A DNA stretch of 54,583 bases from UBA4738 sp002413305 (GTDB taxonomy: Bacteria > Actinomycetota > UBA4738): contig DAIUAM010000021.1 in assembly GCA_036847185.1 (NCBI GenBank), positions 1 to 54,583 on the forward strand, given 5' to 3'. Below are positions 1 through 8,724 of this stretch, piece after piece. Both the position numbers and the translations under genes were made by a program. The number at the start of each line of letters is the position of its first letter. Position 1 is the first letter of the stretch. Under the pieces are notes generated by a model that searched no databases, was not told where the DNA came from, and was given only the letters and a program-made list of their open reading frames with translations.

Positions 1-49
1 GGACTTCTACACCAACTGGGGCACGCGCATCGCGCACGTCTCCGGCTAA
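1..49 (+). CDS. 3' end of an unidentified protein gene
   Basis: The first bases read in frame as the last 15 codons of a protein, ending TNWGTRIAHVSG and TAA at 47-49. The rest lies outside the window. The tail is too short to assign to a family. A strong hairpin follows 31 nt downstream and fits the end of a transcription unit. Confidence 0.6.
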   Translation, partial: DFYTNWGTRIAHVSG

Positions 50-79
50 GAGCCCCGGGAGCCTGAAGGCTCGAACGAA

Positions 80-107
80 GGGGCCGGACCCGAACGGGTC
101 CGGCCCC
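80..107 (+). terminator. Intrinsic-type terminator hairpin
   Basis: A perfect 12-bp stem (GGGGCCGGACCC / GGGTCCGGCCCC) with a GAAC loop is followed by TTCC. It lies 30 nt after the stop of the partial upstream gene and before tRNA-Ser. There is only a two-base T run, as is common in high-GC Gram-positives, so factor-independent efficiency is uncertain. Confidence 0.8.
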
Positions 108-226
108 TTCCGTATGCACGGGCGGTCTACGGGCCCCGTTCACCGGCGTTTCCACCTCCGCCCCTGAACGTTGGCCGACAGAGTACCGCTCGAAGGAGAT
201 CGGCCGGCCGCCGACGGCTGCCCGGG

Positions 227-232
227 TAGACT
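227..232 (+). promoter_or_regulatory. Candidate -10 box for tRNA-Ser
   Basis: TAGACT lies 8 nt before the tRNA 5' end and matches the TANNNT box seen before many genes of this window. No convincing -35 is visible about 17 nt upstream. It would start transcription almost at the mature tRNA end. Confidence 0.4.
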
Positions 233-240
233 CGGGCCCC

Positions 241-327
241 GGGGGGATGGCCGAGCGGACGAAGGCGACGGTCTTGAAAACCGTTAGGGGCGCGAGTCCC
301 TCCAGGGTTCGAATCCCTGTCCCCCCG
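241..327 (+). tRNA. tRNA-Ser (anticodon UGA)
   Basis: An 87-nt class II tRNA. The acceptor stem GGGGGGA (241-247) pairs with TCCCCCC (320-326), with discriminator G327. The anticodon stem ACGGT (268-272) pairs with ACCGT (280-284) around the loop CTTGAAA, with TGA at 275-277. A long variable arm typical of serine tRNAs follows, then a T arm with GGTTCGAATCC. The 3' CCA is not encoded, so it must be added by CCA-transferase. The gene stands alone between the terminator and a lipoprotein gene. Confidence 0.95.
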
Positions 328-374
328 CGCGCAGCCCGTTGCCAGCAAGCCGTGTGAAGCACACAATCCGGCCG

Positions 375-854
375 GTGAAACGCTCCGTGATGGTGATCGC
401 TGCCGGGTTGGTCCTGGCGGCCTGTTCGAAGGCAACGCCCACGGCTGAGCCGACGCCGTCGACCTCCGTGTCGCCCTCCCCAGCGCCGTCGTTCTCACCC
501 TCACCGGCTCCGAGCCCCTGTGTCACGGCACCGGCCGGCATCCTGGCCACGCTGAACGTCGCCAGCAAGGACCTGGCGGACGTCATCGCGGCGGCGAAGA
601 AGGTGGATCTCAAGGGCATCATCGCGAAGGAGCGAGATGCCGCGGGCATCACATCGACGGCCTAGAAGCAGCTCGCGGCGGCCAACCCCGCCGCGGCCTC
701 CCTCCTGAGCCAGGCCAGCGCCTCGCTGACCATCGCGGCCGACTCGATGGCGAAGCAGGGCCTCGGCGCCTCCATCATCCCGTACGACGAAGCCGCCACC
801 TTCCTCAACCAGGCCATCACGGCGGTCAAGAACGCCCCGAGCCCGAGCTGCTAG
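375..854 (+). pseudogene. Lipoprotein gene interrupted by an in-frame TAG
   Basis: From GTG at 375 the product starts with a lipoprotein signal (MKRSVMVIAAGLVLAAC, lipobox LAAC), then a Pro/Ser/Thr-rich linker and an Ala-rich helical domain. The frame meets TAG at 663-665 and continues open for 62 more codons to TAG at 852-854 with the same Ala-rich composition (KQLAAANPAAASLL and onward, ending SPSC). The stop sits in the context TAG AAG CAG, where C-to-T in CAG would create it. An upstream TTG (339) or GTG (354) is also possible as start. A mature secreted lipoprotein of about 155 residues was probably encoded originally. The family is not recognised. Sequencing error, a true nonsense mutation or readthrough cannot be told apart here. 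Confidence 0.65.
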
Positions 855-908
855 AGCCGATAAGTCGGACACTGGTGGGAGCACGTCACGACCACCAGGA
901 GGTGCGAT

Positions 909-1244
909 ATGGGCGGAGAGACGAAGGACGCCTGGGACCAGGTCGGGGAGCGGTTCGCCGATCTCGGACGCAAGCTGTCCGACCACTACAAGCGCCAGGA
1001 GGGGATGACCACCCAGTCGACAGATGAGGCGAAACGGAAGATCGACGAAGCGATCCGAACGGTCGGTGAGCACGTCGATCGAGCGTTCACCTCGCTCGGC
1101 GAGACCATCCGCGACCCGGAGACGAAGGACACCGCGCAGAAGGCGGTGCGGTCACTCGGCGACGCCCTCGACAAGACGTTCGCGGATGTCAGCGAGGCCA
1201 TCCGCCGGCGCCTTGACCGGGGAGGCTCGTCCGGCCTGGCCTAG
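909..1244 (+). CDS. Small charged helical protein of unknown function
   Basis: The 111-residue product is rich in Lys, Glu, Asp, Arg and Ala, and has no signal peptide or membrane segment. It reads as one long amphipathic helix from about residue 5 to 105, with repeated patterns such as DEAIRTVGEHVDRAF and DALDKTFADVSEAI. A clear Shine-Dalgarno AGGAGGT (897-903 region) precedes ATG 909. Proteins of this type occur in actinobacteria as uncharacterised, apolipoprotein-like or histone-like helical proteins, but no function can be claimed. Its TAG shares the tetramer CTAG (1241-1244) with the stop codon of the convergent decarboxylase gene. Confidence 0.8.
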   Translation: MGGETKDAWDQVGERFADLGRKLSDHYKRQEGMTTQSTDEAKRKIDEAIRTVGEHVDRAFTSLGETIRDPETKDTAQKAVRSLGDALDKTFADVSEAIRRRLDRGGSSGLA

Positions 1245-2635
1245 CCGGCCGCGAGGGCGGCGGCCCGGATGATCCCCAGGGCCTCTTCGATCCGGTCGCG
1301 ATGGGTTCGGTGGCTCACGACGCAGGCCCGAAGGATGAACCTGCCGGCGATCGTGGTGCTGGACAGGAACACCCGCTTCGACGCGTTGATCCGTTCCAGC
1401 AGGCGTCGTTGGTCACCCTCGGCCCGCTCACCCTGGCGGAACGCGACGACCGTCAGTTCGGGCTCCCAGGGCAGCTCGAAGCCCGGCGTGTCGCGAAGCC
1501 CTTCGTAGAGGTACCGGGTCAGGTCCAGCTTCTCGTTGAGCGCGTCCCGGAACGCTCCGAGCCCGTGGAGCTTGATCGGGAGCCACACGCGCAGGCCGCG
1601 GAAGTCGCGGGAGAGCTCGGGGGAATACTCGGTGAAGTTCGGGATCTCCGCCTCGGGCGCCAGGTCCTGGAGGTACTCGGCCTGGACGTGGTGTGCCTCA
1701 CGCAGGCGGACGCGGTCGCGGACCAGCAGGCAGCCGGTGCCGTAGGGCAGGAACATGCCCTTGTGCGGGTCGAGGGTGATCGAATCCGCCGCGGCGATCC
1801 CATCGAACTTGGTCCGTCCCCGTTCGGTGAGTTGGAAGAAGCCGCCGTACGCGCCGTCGACGTGGAGCCAGAGGTCCTCGGTGCGAGCGAGGGCCGCCAG
1901 GTCGGAGATCGGATCGACCGCGCCGGTGTTCGTGGTGCCGGCGTTGGCGACCAGGAGGAAGGGCCGCTTGCCCGAGCGGCGATCCTCGCGGATCAGCGAG
2001 GTGAGCGCGTCGAGATCGATGCGGAGGTCCAGGGTGGTGGCGACGGCCCGGATGTTCGCCCTCGGGAAGCCCGCCAGGACGGCCGACTTGGCGACTGAGG
2101 CGTGCGTCTGCTCAGAGACGTAGAGGGTCCCGGCGCCGAAGTCCTCGGGGAGCTTCGTTCGGCGCGCAGTGACGATCGCCGAGAAGTTCGCCATCGACCC
2201 GCCGGAGGTGAGGATCCCGCCGGCGGTCTCCGGGAGGTCGAACAGATCCGCCAGCCAGCGGATCACGGTGGCTTCGATCTGCGCGAAGGCGGGGGCGATC
2301 TCCCAGACGTTCACGAACCGATTGAAGCCGCAGGCCAGGAAATCGGCGATCGCGGCCGAGTAGAGCCCCCCGCCGGGGATGTACGCGAGGTAGCCGGGCC
2401 CCGCGGTGTCGGCTCCGACGGCCGACGCCGTGGCGATCTCCTCCATGAGCCTCGCCACATCCGATTCGCCCTGTTCGGGGACCGGACCCCGGTATCGCGC
2501 CGCGACCTCGAGGCCGGGTTCCATGTTCGAAGCCGGCGCGTCCGGAAGGCCGCGGGTGAAGTCGGCGATGAGGCGAACGGCCGATTCGCCGAGCTCCTTC
2601 AACTGGTCGGGGTCGGGTTCGAGTGGATAGGCCAT
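1241..2635 (-). CDS. Pyridoxal-dependent (aromatic) amino acid decarboxylase, group II
   Basis: A 464-residue fold-type I PLP enzyme of the aromatic-L-amino-acid/tyrosine/glutamate decarboxylase family. It would decarboxylate an amino acid to the amine plus CO2 in the cytoplasm. Visible motifs: TSGGSMAN (about 143-150, phosphate binding), the stacking His near 178 (EQTHAS), HVDGAYGG with Asp260, and the Schiff-base lysine in TLDPHKG (Lys292). The length is normal for the family. The start is ATG 2635, supported by TATCGT at 2644-2649 eight nt upstream (leaderless pattern). A longer upstream frame is low-complexity and not homologous. Substrate cannot be decided; the tryptophan/tyrosine/phenylalanine class is more likely than glutamate. 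Confidence 0.9.
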   Translation of the reverse strand: MAYPLEPDPDQLKELGESAVRLIADFTRGLPDAPASNMEPGLEVAARYRGPVPEQGESDVARLMEEIATASAVGADTAGPGYLAYIPGGGLYSAAIADFLACGFNRFVNVWEIAPAFAQIEATVIRWLADLFDLPETAGGILTSGGSMANFSAIVTARRTKLPEDFGAGTLYVSEQTHASVAKSAVLAGFPRANIRAVATTLDLRIDLDALTSLIREDRRSGKRPFLLVANAGTTNTGAVDPISDLAALARTEDLWLHVDGAYGGFFQLTERGRTKFDGIAAADSITLDPHKGMFLPYGTGCLLVRDRVRLREAHHVQAEYLQDLAPEAEIPNFTEYSPELSRDFRGLRVWLPIKLHGLGAFRDALNEKLDLTRYLYEGLRDTPGFELPWEPELTVVAFRQGERAEGDQRRLLERINASKRVFLSSTTIAGRFILRACVVSHRTHRDRIEEALGIIRAAALAAG

Positions 2636-2697
2636 GACGGGCGACGATACCGCGCCGGGTGGGGTGGCAGTCCGGCCGGCCCCGGAGTGAGTCGCGG

Positions 2698-3429
2698 CTA
2701 CCTGGCCAGTGTCACCGCGGTCCGGTGCGCGGCCTCCTCCAGCGAGTCGTCCAGGGGACGAAGGACCGCTCCATCCAGGGCATGCGCCAGCGCCCGGGTC
2801 AGCACCGCGTCGGCGAAGCGGGGGTTCGCCGGCAGGACGGGCCCGTGCAGATACGTGCCCATCACCGTCCCCTGCACCGCGCCCTCCTGCCCGTCGGTCC
2901 CGTTGTTCCCGCTCCCGTGCACCACCGACGCAAGCGGGGTCGCACGTGGGCCGAGCACCGTTCGTCCTCCATGGTTCTCGAACCCGACCAGCTCGAACGA
3001 CTGGCCCCACAGCGACGCCTCCGCCACGACGCGCCCGATGATCCGGTCGTCCTCAGGCGCCTCGGTGGTCGCATCGAGCAGGCCCAGTCCTTCCATGGCG
3101 GTCCCGTCCGCGGCGACGTAGCTCCGGCCCAGGAACTGGTAGCCGCCGCACACCCCCAGCAGCACGGTCTCACGCGCGGCGAGGTCCTCCAGCTCGGGGC
3201 GCCGGAGCAGCAGGTCGGACGCGATCATCTCCTGGACCCGGTCGGTGCCACCTCCCATCAGCACGATGTTCGCCTCGACGGGGATCGGCTCGCCCCGGGT
3301 GACCGGCACCACCGACACGGTGAACCCGCGCCATTCGGCCCGACGATGGAGCGCCAGCACGTTCCCTCGGTCCCCGTAGGTGCGCAGCAGGTCCGGGTAG
3401 AGGTGGACGAGCGTCAGGTCGGACGTCAC
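2698..3429 (-). CDS. gatD: Lipid II isoglutaminyl synthase, glutaminase subunit GatD
   Basis: A 243-residue class I glutamine amidotransferase of the CobB/CobQ type. With MurT it amidates the alpha-carboxylate of D-glutamate in the lipid II stem peptide to D-isoglutamine, supplying ammonia from glutamine. The nucleophile Cys94 is in GVCGGYQFLG and the histidine is His195 in TYLHGP. The N-terminus LVHLYPDLLRTYGDRGN is characteristic of GatD. It lies 13 nt downstream of murT on the same strand, the usual two-gene operon. Length matches known GatD proteins. Confidence 0.95.
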   Translation of the reverse strand: MTSDLTLVHLYPDLLRTYGDRGNVLALHRRAEWRGFTVSVVPVTRGEPIPVEANIVLMGGGTDRVQEMIASDLLLRRPELEDLAARETVLLGVCGGYQFLGRSYVAADGTAMEGLGLLDATTEAPEDDRIIGRVVAEASLWGQSFELVGFENHGGRTVLGPRATPLASVVHGSGNNGTDGQEGAVQGTVMGTYLHGPVLPANPRFADAVLTRALAHALDGAVLRPLDDSLEEAAHRTAVTLAR

Positions 3430-3442
3430 GGGGCGCGCCTCC

Positions 3443-4840
3443 TCATGCCGTCGCCGCGTCCTGGACCCGGGTCGACCGGTCGAACAACGCCTCCCGGATG
3501 TCCAGCATCGCCGTATAGGTGGCCAGCACGACGATGAGGTCGTGATCGGGGGCAGCGTCCAGGGCTGCCCGCAGCGCGGTCAGCGGATCACGCTGCGCGG
3601 GAAGCGGCTGACCGCCCGCGTACCGCAGCCGGACCGCCACGTCGTCGGCGCGCCGTCCGCCGGGCACCAACGGCATCCCGCTCTCCACGAGCGTTTCGAA
3701 GTCCGCGTCCCAGATCCATGAGATGTCCTGGCCGTCCGCGTCGTTGTCGTTCACCGACAGGACCACCGCCCCGACCCGGCGGTCGGCCGCGACCTGCTGG
3801 GTCAGGACGGTCGCCCCCGCCGGGTTCTTGATGAGGCCCAGCCACAGCGTGTGGTCTTCGAAGCGGATCTCCTCGGCCCGGCCGAACCGGGGCTGGTACT
3901 CCTCCAGCGCCCCGATGGCGGCCCCCGCCGGGATGCCGAGCACCTCCACAGCCGTGATGGCCGCCGCCGCGTTGTAGGCGCTGTGCACTCCACCCACGGG
4001 GAGCGTGACGATCTCGTCGGCGATCTCGAAGACGATCCCTTCGAGCCCCGCGGTCGCCACCACCCGGGCGCGGTGGCGGGGCCGGGCCGAACGCCACCCA
4101 CACCGTTCGCATCGCGCCTGCCCGAGGTTGGCCAGTGTCCGGTGGGTGAACTCGAGCTCCGCCCCGCACGAAGGGCAGCCGACCGGTTCGGCCTCCGTCC
4201 CGGAGTCGGAGGACACCGAGATGCCGCTCACGCCGAAACCGATCGGGTCACAGGCCTGCACCGCGCTCCACAACTGGATGTCGTCGGCGTTGGCCACGAC
4301 GGTCGCACCATCCGGCAGCCGTTCGCAGGCCAGCCGCAGCAGGGCCGCCACGCGCTCCGGCTCGCCGAACCGGTCGAGCTGGTCGCGGAAGACGTTGGTC
4401 AAGATCAGGAGCCGGGGCTTCAGCAGCGGCACCAGCCGGGGGAGTGCCGCCTCGTCGACCTCGAACACCCCCATCCGGGTACCGGGGGCCGCTTCGACCA
4501 GGGCGTTCGCCACGCCCCCCAGCAGGTTCGAGCCCGTCGGGTTGGCGATGAAGGAGATCCCCTGCGAACGAAGCACGGACTGGACCATCGAGGCGGTGGT
4601 CGTCTTGCCGTTCGTGCCGGAGACCACCACGATCCCATCCGGCAGCGCCGCCGCCCGCCGCCGGATGAACCCCGGGTCAAGACGGTGGACGATCCGGCCG
4701 GGCACCGTGGCCCCGGCGCCCATCCTCGTGACCCGCGACAGCCACCCGGCCATCCTGGCCACCCGCGCCACCAGCCGGTCACGCGTCCCGGACGCGCCGG
4801 CCCGAAGCGTTCGCCGTTCGGTCCCCAGGAAGCTCGACAC
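3443..4840 (-). CDS. murT: Lipid II isoglutaminyl synthase, Mur-ligase-like subunit MurT
   Basis: A 465-residue Mur ligase relative that activates the D-Glu carboxylate of lipid II with ATP and uses ammonia from GatD. Order: N-terminal segment; ATP-binding GTNGKTTTA (about 75-83); inserted Cys4 zinc ribbon CPSCG...CERCG (Cys222, 225, 244, 247), a hallmark of MurT; C-terminal DUF1727 domain ending VVLATYTAMLDIREALF. Start: two consecutive GTG codons follow GGAGAGGAG; the second (4840) has the better spacing of 6 nt. It is first gene of the murT-gatD operon. The 290-bp upstream gap is shared with a divergent SRPBCC gene. Confidence 0.95.
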   Translation of the reverse strand: MSSFLGTERRTLRAGASGTRDRLVARVARMAGWLSRVTRMGAGATVPGRIVHRLDPGFIRRRAAALPDGIVVVSGTNGKTTTASMVQSVLRSQGISFIANPTGSNLLGGVANALVEAAPGTRMGVFEVDEAALPRLVPLLKPRLLILTNVFRDQLDRFGEPERVAALLRLACERLPDGATVVANADDIQLWSAVQACDPIGFGVSGISVSSDSGTEAEPVGCPSCGAELEFTHRTLANLGQARCERCGWRSARPRHRARVVATAGLEGIVFEIADEIVTLPVGGVHSAYNAAAAITAVEVLGIPAGAAIGALEEYQPRFGRAEEIRFEDHTLWLGLIKNPAGATVLTQQVAADRRVGAVVLSVNDNDADGQDISWIWDADFETLVESGMPLVPGGRRADDVAVRLRYAGGQPLPAQRDPLTALRAALDAAPDHDLIVVLATYTAMLDIREALFDRSTRVQDAATA

Positions 4841-5132
4841 CACCCGCTCCTCTCCGTTCCACGCAGGAACGCTGTTCCCATGCTGAGGCGCCCACAGCGA
4901 GAGGGGCCCGCCCACCGGGCTACTTCTTACCCACTTCAAATGGCTCGACGAGTGGCCCCAGGGCCGGGTCACGGCGCTGTCGTGCCCGCTTGCCGCGCGG
5001 AACCGTCGGCCCGGCTGGAATGGCCTACCCTTGGGCGAACGGCAGTAACCCAGGCAGCGTGGTGATTCGGAATGTCGAACCGAGCTCGGTCCGTTCGTCG
5101 TACCGGGGACACTCGGAGAGAGGAAGGAAGCC

Positions 5133-5581
5133 ATGCCGACCGATACGTTCACGGTGGTCGTGAACCGGCCCGCGGCGGACGTGTTCGCCTACCTGACCGA
5201 CTTCTCCAAGCAGGCGGAGTGGTCCCCCAAGCCGTACCGGGTGGAGTCGATCACGGAGGGACCGACCCGGGTGGGACGAAGCTGCACTCCGTCGGATGGG
5301 TGCCCGGCCAGCCCGAACACGAGAGCGACGCCGAAGTCACCGATCTCGATCCGCCCCGCAAGTTCGCCTTCAACGCGGTCGAGCAGGGACAGATCTTCCG
5401 GAGCGAGTTCATCCTGACGCCGGAGGGTTCCGCGACCCGGGTCGACCGCATCTTCAGCATGCCGAAGCCCCCGGGCTTCGTCGGCGTCGTCTTCCCGCTG
5501 ATCCGCGCGATGATCATCAAGCCGGGTGTCCGCAGGGGCATGAACATGCTCAAGGCGAACCTGGAGTCGAACGCGGCGTAA
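5133..5581 (+). pseudogene. SRPBCC (polyketide cyclase/START-like) gene with a frameshift
   Basis: From ATG 5133 (after GGAAGGAAG) the frame encodes a typical SRPBCC N-terminus, MPTDTFTVVVNRPAADVFAY, through PYRVESITEGPTRVG. At 5272-5275 the homology moves to the frame that continues GTKLHSVGWVPGQPEHESDA and ends ANLESNAA at 5579-5581. One G is missing from the run in GTGGGACG; restoring it gives a continuous protein of about 149 residues. Such proteins bind hydrophobic ligands; the ligand is unknown. It is divergent from murT and ends 4 nt before the convergent SDR stop. A G-run deletion may be either a sequencing error or a true frameshift. Confidence 0.75.
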
Positions 5582-5584
5582 CCC

Positions 5585-6352
5585 TCAGCGCACGAACGGC
5601 ATGCGGAGCGCGCCGTCCAGGCGGATGACCTCACCGTTCAGCATGGGGTTCGCTACGACGTGCAGGACGAGCGCCGCATACTCCTCAGGCTGTCCGAGGC
5701 GGGCCGGGTGGGGCGTGTCGTGTTCGAGCTGCGCCCGGGCCGGCCGAGGGAGCTGGGCCATCATCGGCGTCTCGAAGGTCCCCGGCGCGATGGCCACGCA
5801 CCGGATCAGAGACCGTGCCAGGTCCCGGGCCACCGGCAGGGTCAGCGAGGCGATGGCGCCCTTCGACGCGGCGTAGGCGGCCTGGCCGACCTGTCCGTCG
5901 AACGCGGCGATGCTGGCGGTGTTCACGATCACGCCGCGCTCCTCGCCGTCGGGCTCCTGGGAGGCCATCTGCTGGGCCGCCAGCCGGATCACGTTGAACG
6001 AACCCACCACGTTCACCCGCAGCACGCTCTCGAAGACCCCGAGGTCGTGCGGGCCGTTTCGGCCCACGGTGCGGCCCGCCCACGCGATGCCGGCGCAGTT
6101 CACCGCGACATGCACCCCGCCGAACGCCTCCACGGCGATCGCCACGGCGGCGGTCACGTCCTCCGGGGAGGTCACGTCGGCCGGCGCGAACCTCGCCCGG
6201 CCGCCGAGCTCAGAGGCGAACGCCGCGCCCTGCGAGGTGGGAAGGTCTAGGACGACCACGTTCGCACCGGCGTCGTACAACGCCCGAACCGTGGCGTGGC
6301 CGAGGCCGGACGCGCCGCCCGTGACCAGCGCGGTCTTGCCTTCGAAGCGCAT
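5585..6352 (-). CDS. Short-chain dehydrogenase (3-hydroxyacyl-CoA dehydrogenase type II-like)
   Basis: A 255-residue classical SDR with a Rossmann fold. Motifs: TGGASGLG (11-18), NCAGIAWAGRTVG (85-97), Asn114, Ser147, and Tyr160-x3-Lys164 in YAASK. Residues such as VVVLDLPTSQG and the tail PMLNGEVIRLDGALRMPFV strongly resemble human type 10 17beta-HSD / bacterial 3-hydroxyacyl-CoA dehydrogenases. The likely reaction is NAD+-dependent oxidation of 3-hydroxyacyl-CoA in beta-oxidation. Asp36 after the third strand favours NAD over NADP. Start ATG 6352 is preceded by TAGACT at 6362-6367, nine nt away (leaderless pattern). Confidence 0.9.
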   Translation of the reverse strand: MRFEGKTALVTGGASGLGHATVRALYDAGANVVVLDLPTSQGAAFASELGGRARFAPADVTSPEDVTAAVAIAVEAFGGVHVAVNCAGIAWAGRTVGRNGPHDLGVFESVLRVNVVGSFNVIRLAAQQMASQEPDGEERGVIVNTASIAAFDGQVGQAAYAASKGAIASLTLPVARDLARSLIRCVAIAPGTFETPMMAQLPRPARAQLEHDTPHPARLGQPEEYAALVLHVVANPMLNGEVIRLDGALRMPFVR

Positions 6353-6416
6353 CGGGTGGGGAGTCTAGCGCCGCCGCCCAACCGCTGAGCGCGCCCGCAA
6401 GCGACCCAAGCATGGC

Positions 6417-6446
6417 TTGACGTTCCCCGCCCCCTCCGGGGAGAAT
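6417..6446 (+). promoter_or_regulatory. Candidate promoter with long leader before the 6624 gene
   Basis: TTGACG (6417-6422) and GAGAAT (6441-6446) are 18 nt apart and face the small gene at 6624. This would leave a leader of roughly 170 nt, unusual here, where many transcripts seem leaderless. The rest of the 271-bp gap 6353-6623 holds no ORF I can support. Confidence 0.4.
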
Positions 6447-6623
6447 CGCTTTTCCGATTCGGGAGGTCGGATCTGGTTCGGACACGCGGCTACGGCTTGG
6501 TGGCGAAGATGATCCCCGCCCGCCTGTGCTGCTGCGCGGTTTCCACGACCCGCCGGTAGATCCTCCGGCGAACGGCCACCCACCTCCCCCCGCCCGCGCC
6601 TGATCCAGAAAGGAGCCACGGAC

Positions 6624-6914
6624 ATGTCCCTCTTCGTCGTTCGTCACCAGCACCCGGCCGAGGCCTGCCCGGCCGGCGATCCCCAGATGGGACCGATGCT
6701 CCTCCTGCACCTCGCCCCGCAGAACGCCGAAACGTACGGGGTGAACGTCCAGTCCCACGGCGTGATCGACGGCCAGCACACCTTGTACTTGATCGTGAAC
6801 GCCGACGATGAGGAGAAGGTCGAGAAGTTCATGGCCCCGTTCGCCATGGCCGGCTCGGTCGAGGTCCAGAAGGCCTCGCACTGCGAAGACGTGGTGGCCC
6901 GGGCGGCCTGCTAG
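6624..6914 (+). CDS. Small conserved-looking alpha/beta protein (ferredoxin-like, DUF3303-type)
   Basis: A 96-residue soluble protein. The pattern MSLFVVRHQHPAEACPAGDP, then HTLYLIVNADDEEKVEKFMAPFA and a terminal SVEVQKASHCEDVV suggests a small dimeric alpha/beta-barrel fold like DUF3303/DUF4242 proteins. His8, His10, Cys15 and His89-Cys90 could bind metal, but this is inference. AAAGGAG lies 9 nt before ATG 6624. No operon partner; the PQQ-type propeller gene converges on it. Function unknown. Confidence 0.75.
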   Translation: MSLFVVRHQHPAEACPAGDPQMGPMLLLHLAPQNAETYGVNVQSHGVIDGQHTLYLIVNADDEEKVEKFMAPFAMAGSVEVQKASHCEDVVARAAC

Positions 6915-6927
6915 GGTCGGCCCTCGG

Positions 6928-8544
6928 TCACGGGTTGGCGATCCCGTAGATCGCCCCGCCGCGCGCGCCCACGTAGATCCAGCCGTGCCACACGGCGGGG
7001 GTCGATTCGACGCAACCGTTCAGCTGTAGGGTCCAACGCTGACGAGGCAGCGACGACGGGTTGGAGATGTCGAAGTCGTGCAGCACGCCGCTACAGTCCC
7101 CGACCAGCAGCTGGTCGTCGACCGTCACCGGTGACGTCCACGTCGGTCCCGGTAGCGTCACGGTCCACAGCACCCGGCCGGAGGTGGCATCCACCGCGGC
7201 GACCCCGCCCGAGTTGAACGTCGCGTAGACGATCCCCTTGTCGTAGGCAGGGGTTCCCAGGCTCCCACCGTCGCGGGCGAGCGTTCCCAGCGGCACCGAC
7301 CACACCACCGGGTTCGCCGCGTTCCGCGGATCGAGCTTCATCAGGTTGCCGATCTGTTCGTCGCGGGCCTTGGACGAGGGCCGCGGCACGTTCTCCTCGA
7401 TGTGCCGGGCGACGTAGAGGAACCCCTGCGGGTCGATCACGATCGTGGCGTCGGTGTCGTCGCCATCCCAGAACCGGAACACCTGGCGGTACTTCGTCCC
7501 GCCGCGGAGGATGTCGCTGATGTCCCAGCCCTGGACCAGCCCACCGCCGTTGGAGAAGTACACAACGCCGGTGTGCGCGTCGAAGGCGACCGAGTCCTCG
7601 ATCGAAACGTCCGTGTCCTTGACGGCCGCGAACAGCGCCGCGTCGTAGCCGGGCACCTCCATCACGATCCGTGGTGCCACCTCGACCGTGCCTGTGGGGC
7701 CGTACCTCCGGTTGAGCTTGATCACGTAGAACCAGGAGTTCTCGCCACCCTCCAGCAGATAATCCCCGATCTGTAGCGGTGCCCCGTCCCAGTCGTTGTT
7801 CCAGGTCGGTTTCGGCACGCTGGTCATCGCGTCGAGCTTCCACAGCACGGTTGGCTTCGGCCGGTCCAGCGCCACCACCCGCAGGAAGTTGTCCCGCGAG
7901 CCCGCGTAGTACAGGGGATAGCCCTGGTTGTCGCTGGAGGCCGAACCCTTCGCCAGGTCGCCGGTGACCAGGTCCGGCCGGTACGGCTTGCCGGTGATCC
8001 CGTTCAGGAAGTGGTAGTGGTTGTCGTAGGCTCCCTCCCGGACCTCGATCGAACCGTTCCGGTGCTGGATCACGTTCGGCTGGCCCGTCCATCCGGTCCC
8101 GCACCAGGTCCGGGTTGGCCCGCGGAAGGTGATGCCGTTGTCGGAGGAGACCGCGCACAGCCCGCCGAACGCCGGGTAGCGCCACCGGATCGCTGGGTGG
8201 GAGGGCACCGGCCCTTCCCCGTACCAGTCGCGGGTGGCGTTGCCGCGGAAGGTGGTCAGGCCGGGGAAGCTCGCGTTGATCGGTCCGGGGGTCGCGGGGA
8301 GGGCCCGGCCCTCGCCCGGCCAGGTGGGCGTCGGTGACGGGCTGGAGGAGGCGTCCGATCCGTGGCCCTTCGTCCCATCGCCGCTCCCACCGCCCAATAC
8401 CGAACCGACCACTCCCGACCTCCAGACCCCGGCCGCCAGCGCCGCCAGCAGCAGCGTTACCACGGCCTTGCCGAACGGGGTCAGGCGCATCCGGGACGTG
8501 CGGCGCCGCCGCCGGTGGGCGGGCGGCAGGTGGCTGGAGCTCAC
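6928..8544 (-). CDS. Membrane-anchored or secreted PQQ-like beta-propeller protein
   Basis: A 538-residue protein. An Arg-rich N-terminus is followed by a membrane segment (about 24-44, FGKAVVTLLLAALAAGVW), a Gly/Ser/Pro linker, then beta-propeller blades with PQQ-like repeats such as VVALDRPKPTVLWKLD, GVAAVDATSGRVLWTV and ESTPAVWHGWIYVGARGGAIY. No dehydrogenase catalytic motif is evident, so an extracytoplasmic binding or scaffold role is likelier than a quinoprotein enzyme. Start GTG 8544 follows a short upstream ORF whose TGA overlaps it (GTGA). ATG 8490, just before the membrane segment, is an alternative. Cys residues in GGLCAVSS, TRTWCGTGW, GDCSG and LNGCVES may form disulfides. Confidence 0.8.
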   Translation of the reverse strand: MSSSHLPPAHRRRRRTSRMRLTPFGKAVVTLLLAALAAGVWRSGVVGSVLGGGSGDGTKGHGSDASSSPSPTPTWPGEGRALPATPGPINASFPGLTTFRGNATRDWYGEGPVPSHPAIRWRYPAFGGLCAVSSDNGITFRGPTRTWCGTGWTGQPNVIQHRNGSIEVREGAYDNHYHFLNGITGKPYRPDLVTGDLAKGSASSDNQGYPLYYAGSRDNFLRVVALDRPKPTVLWKLDAMTSVPKPTWNNDWDGAPLQIGDYLLEGGENSWFYVIKLNRRYGPTGTVEVAPRIVMEVPGYDAALFAAVKDTDVSIEDSVAFDAHTGVVYFSNGGGLVQGWDISDILRGGTKYRQVFRFWDGDDTDATIVIDPQGFLYVARHIEENVPRPSSKARDEQIGNLMKLDPRNAANPVVWSVPLGTLARDGGSLGTPAYDKGIVYATFNSGGVAAVDATSGRVLWTVTLPGPTWTSPVTVDDQLLVGDCSGVLHDFDISNPSSLPRQRWTLQLNGCVESTPAVWHGWIYVGARGGAIYGIANP

Positions 8545-8576
8545 CGGCAGACGGTGGGTGATCGGGGTCGAACCAT
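8541..8576 (-). promoter_or_regulatory. Short upstream ORF overlapping the start of the propeller gene
   Basis: ATG 8576 opens an 11-codon frame, MVRPRSPTVCR, whose TGA overlaps the GTG start at 8544 as GTGA. TAGGAT at 8589-8594 is a candidate -10 box. The layout would allow translational coupling. The remaining gap up to 8724 holds nothing else I can support. Confidence 0.3.
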
Positions 8577-8724
8577 GGACGGGCCCTCATCCTACGGGCC
8601 CTGGACCGGTTCGGTGGGGGGAAGCTGGAGGACACCGCCTCGTTCGGGAGGTCCGGCCGGTGGGAATCGCGGCCGCCTGCTCAGGCGGAAGACCGCCGTG
8701 CCGTCCACAGTGGGAAGCGCCAGC

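Noticed and set aside
663..665. TAG as pyrrolysine or programmed readthrough in the lipoprotein gene
   Set aside because: No pyl genes or stimulatory structure are seen, and a single C-to-T change explains it more simply.
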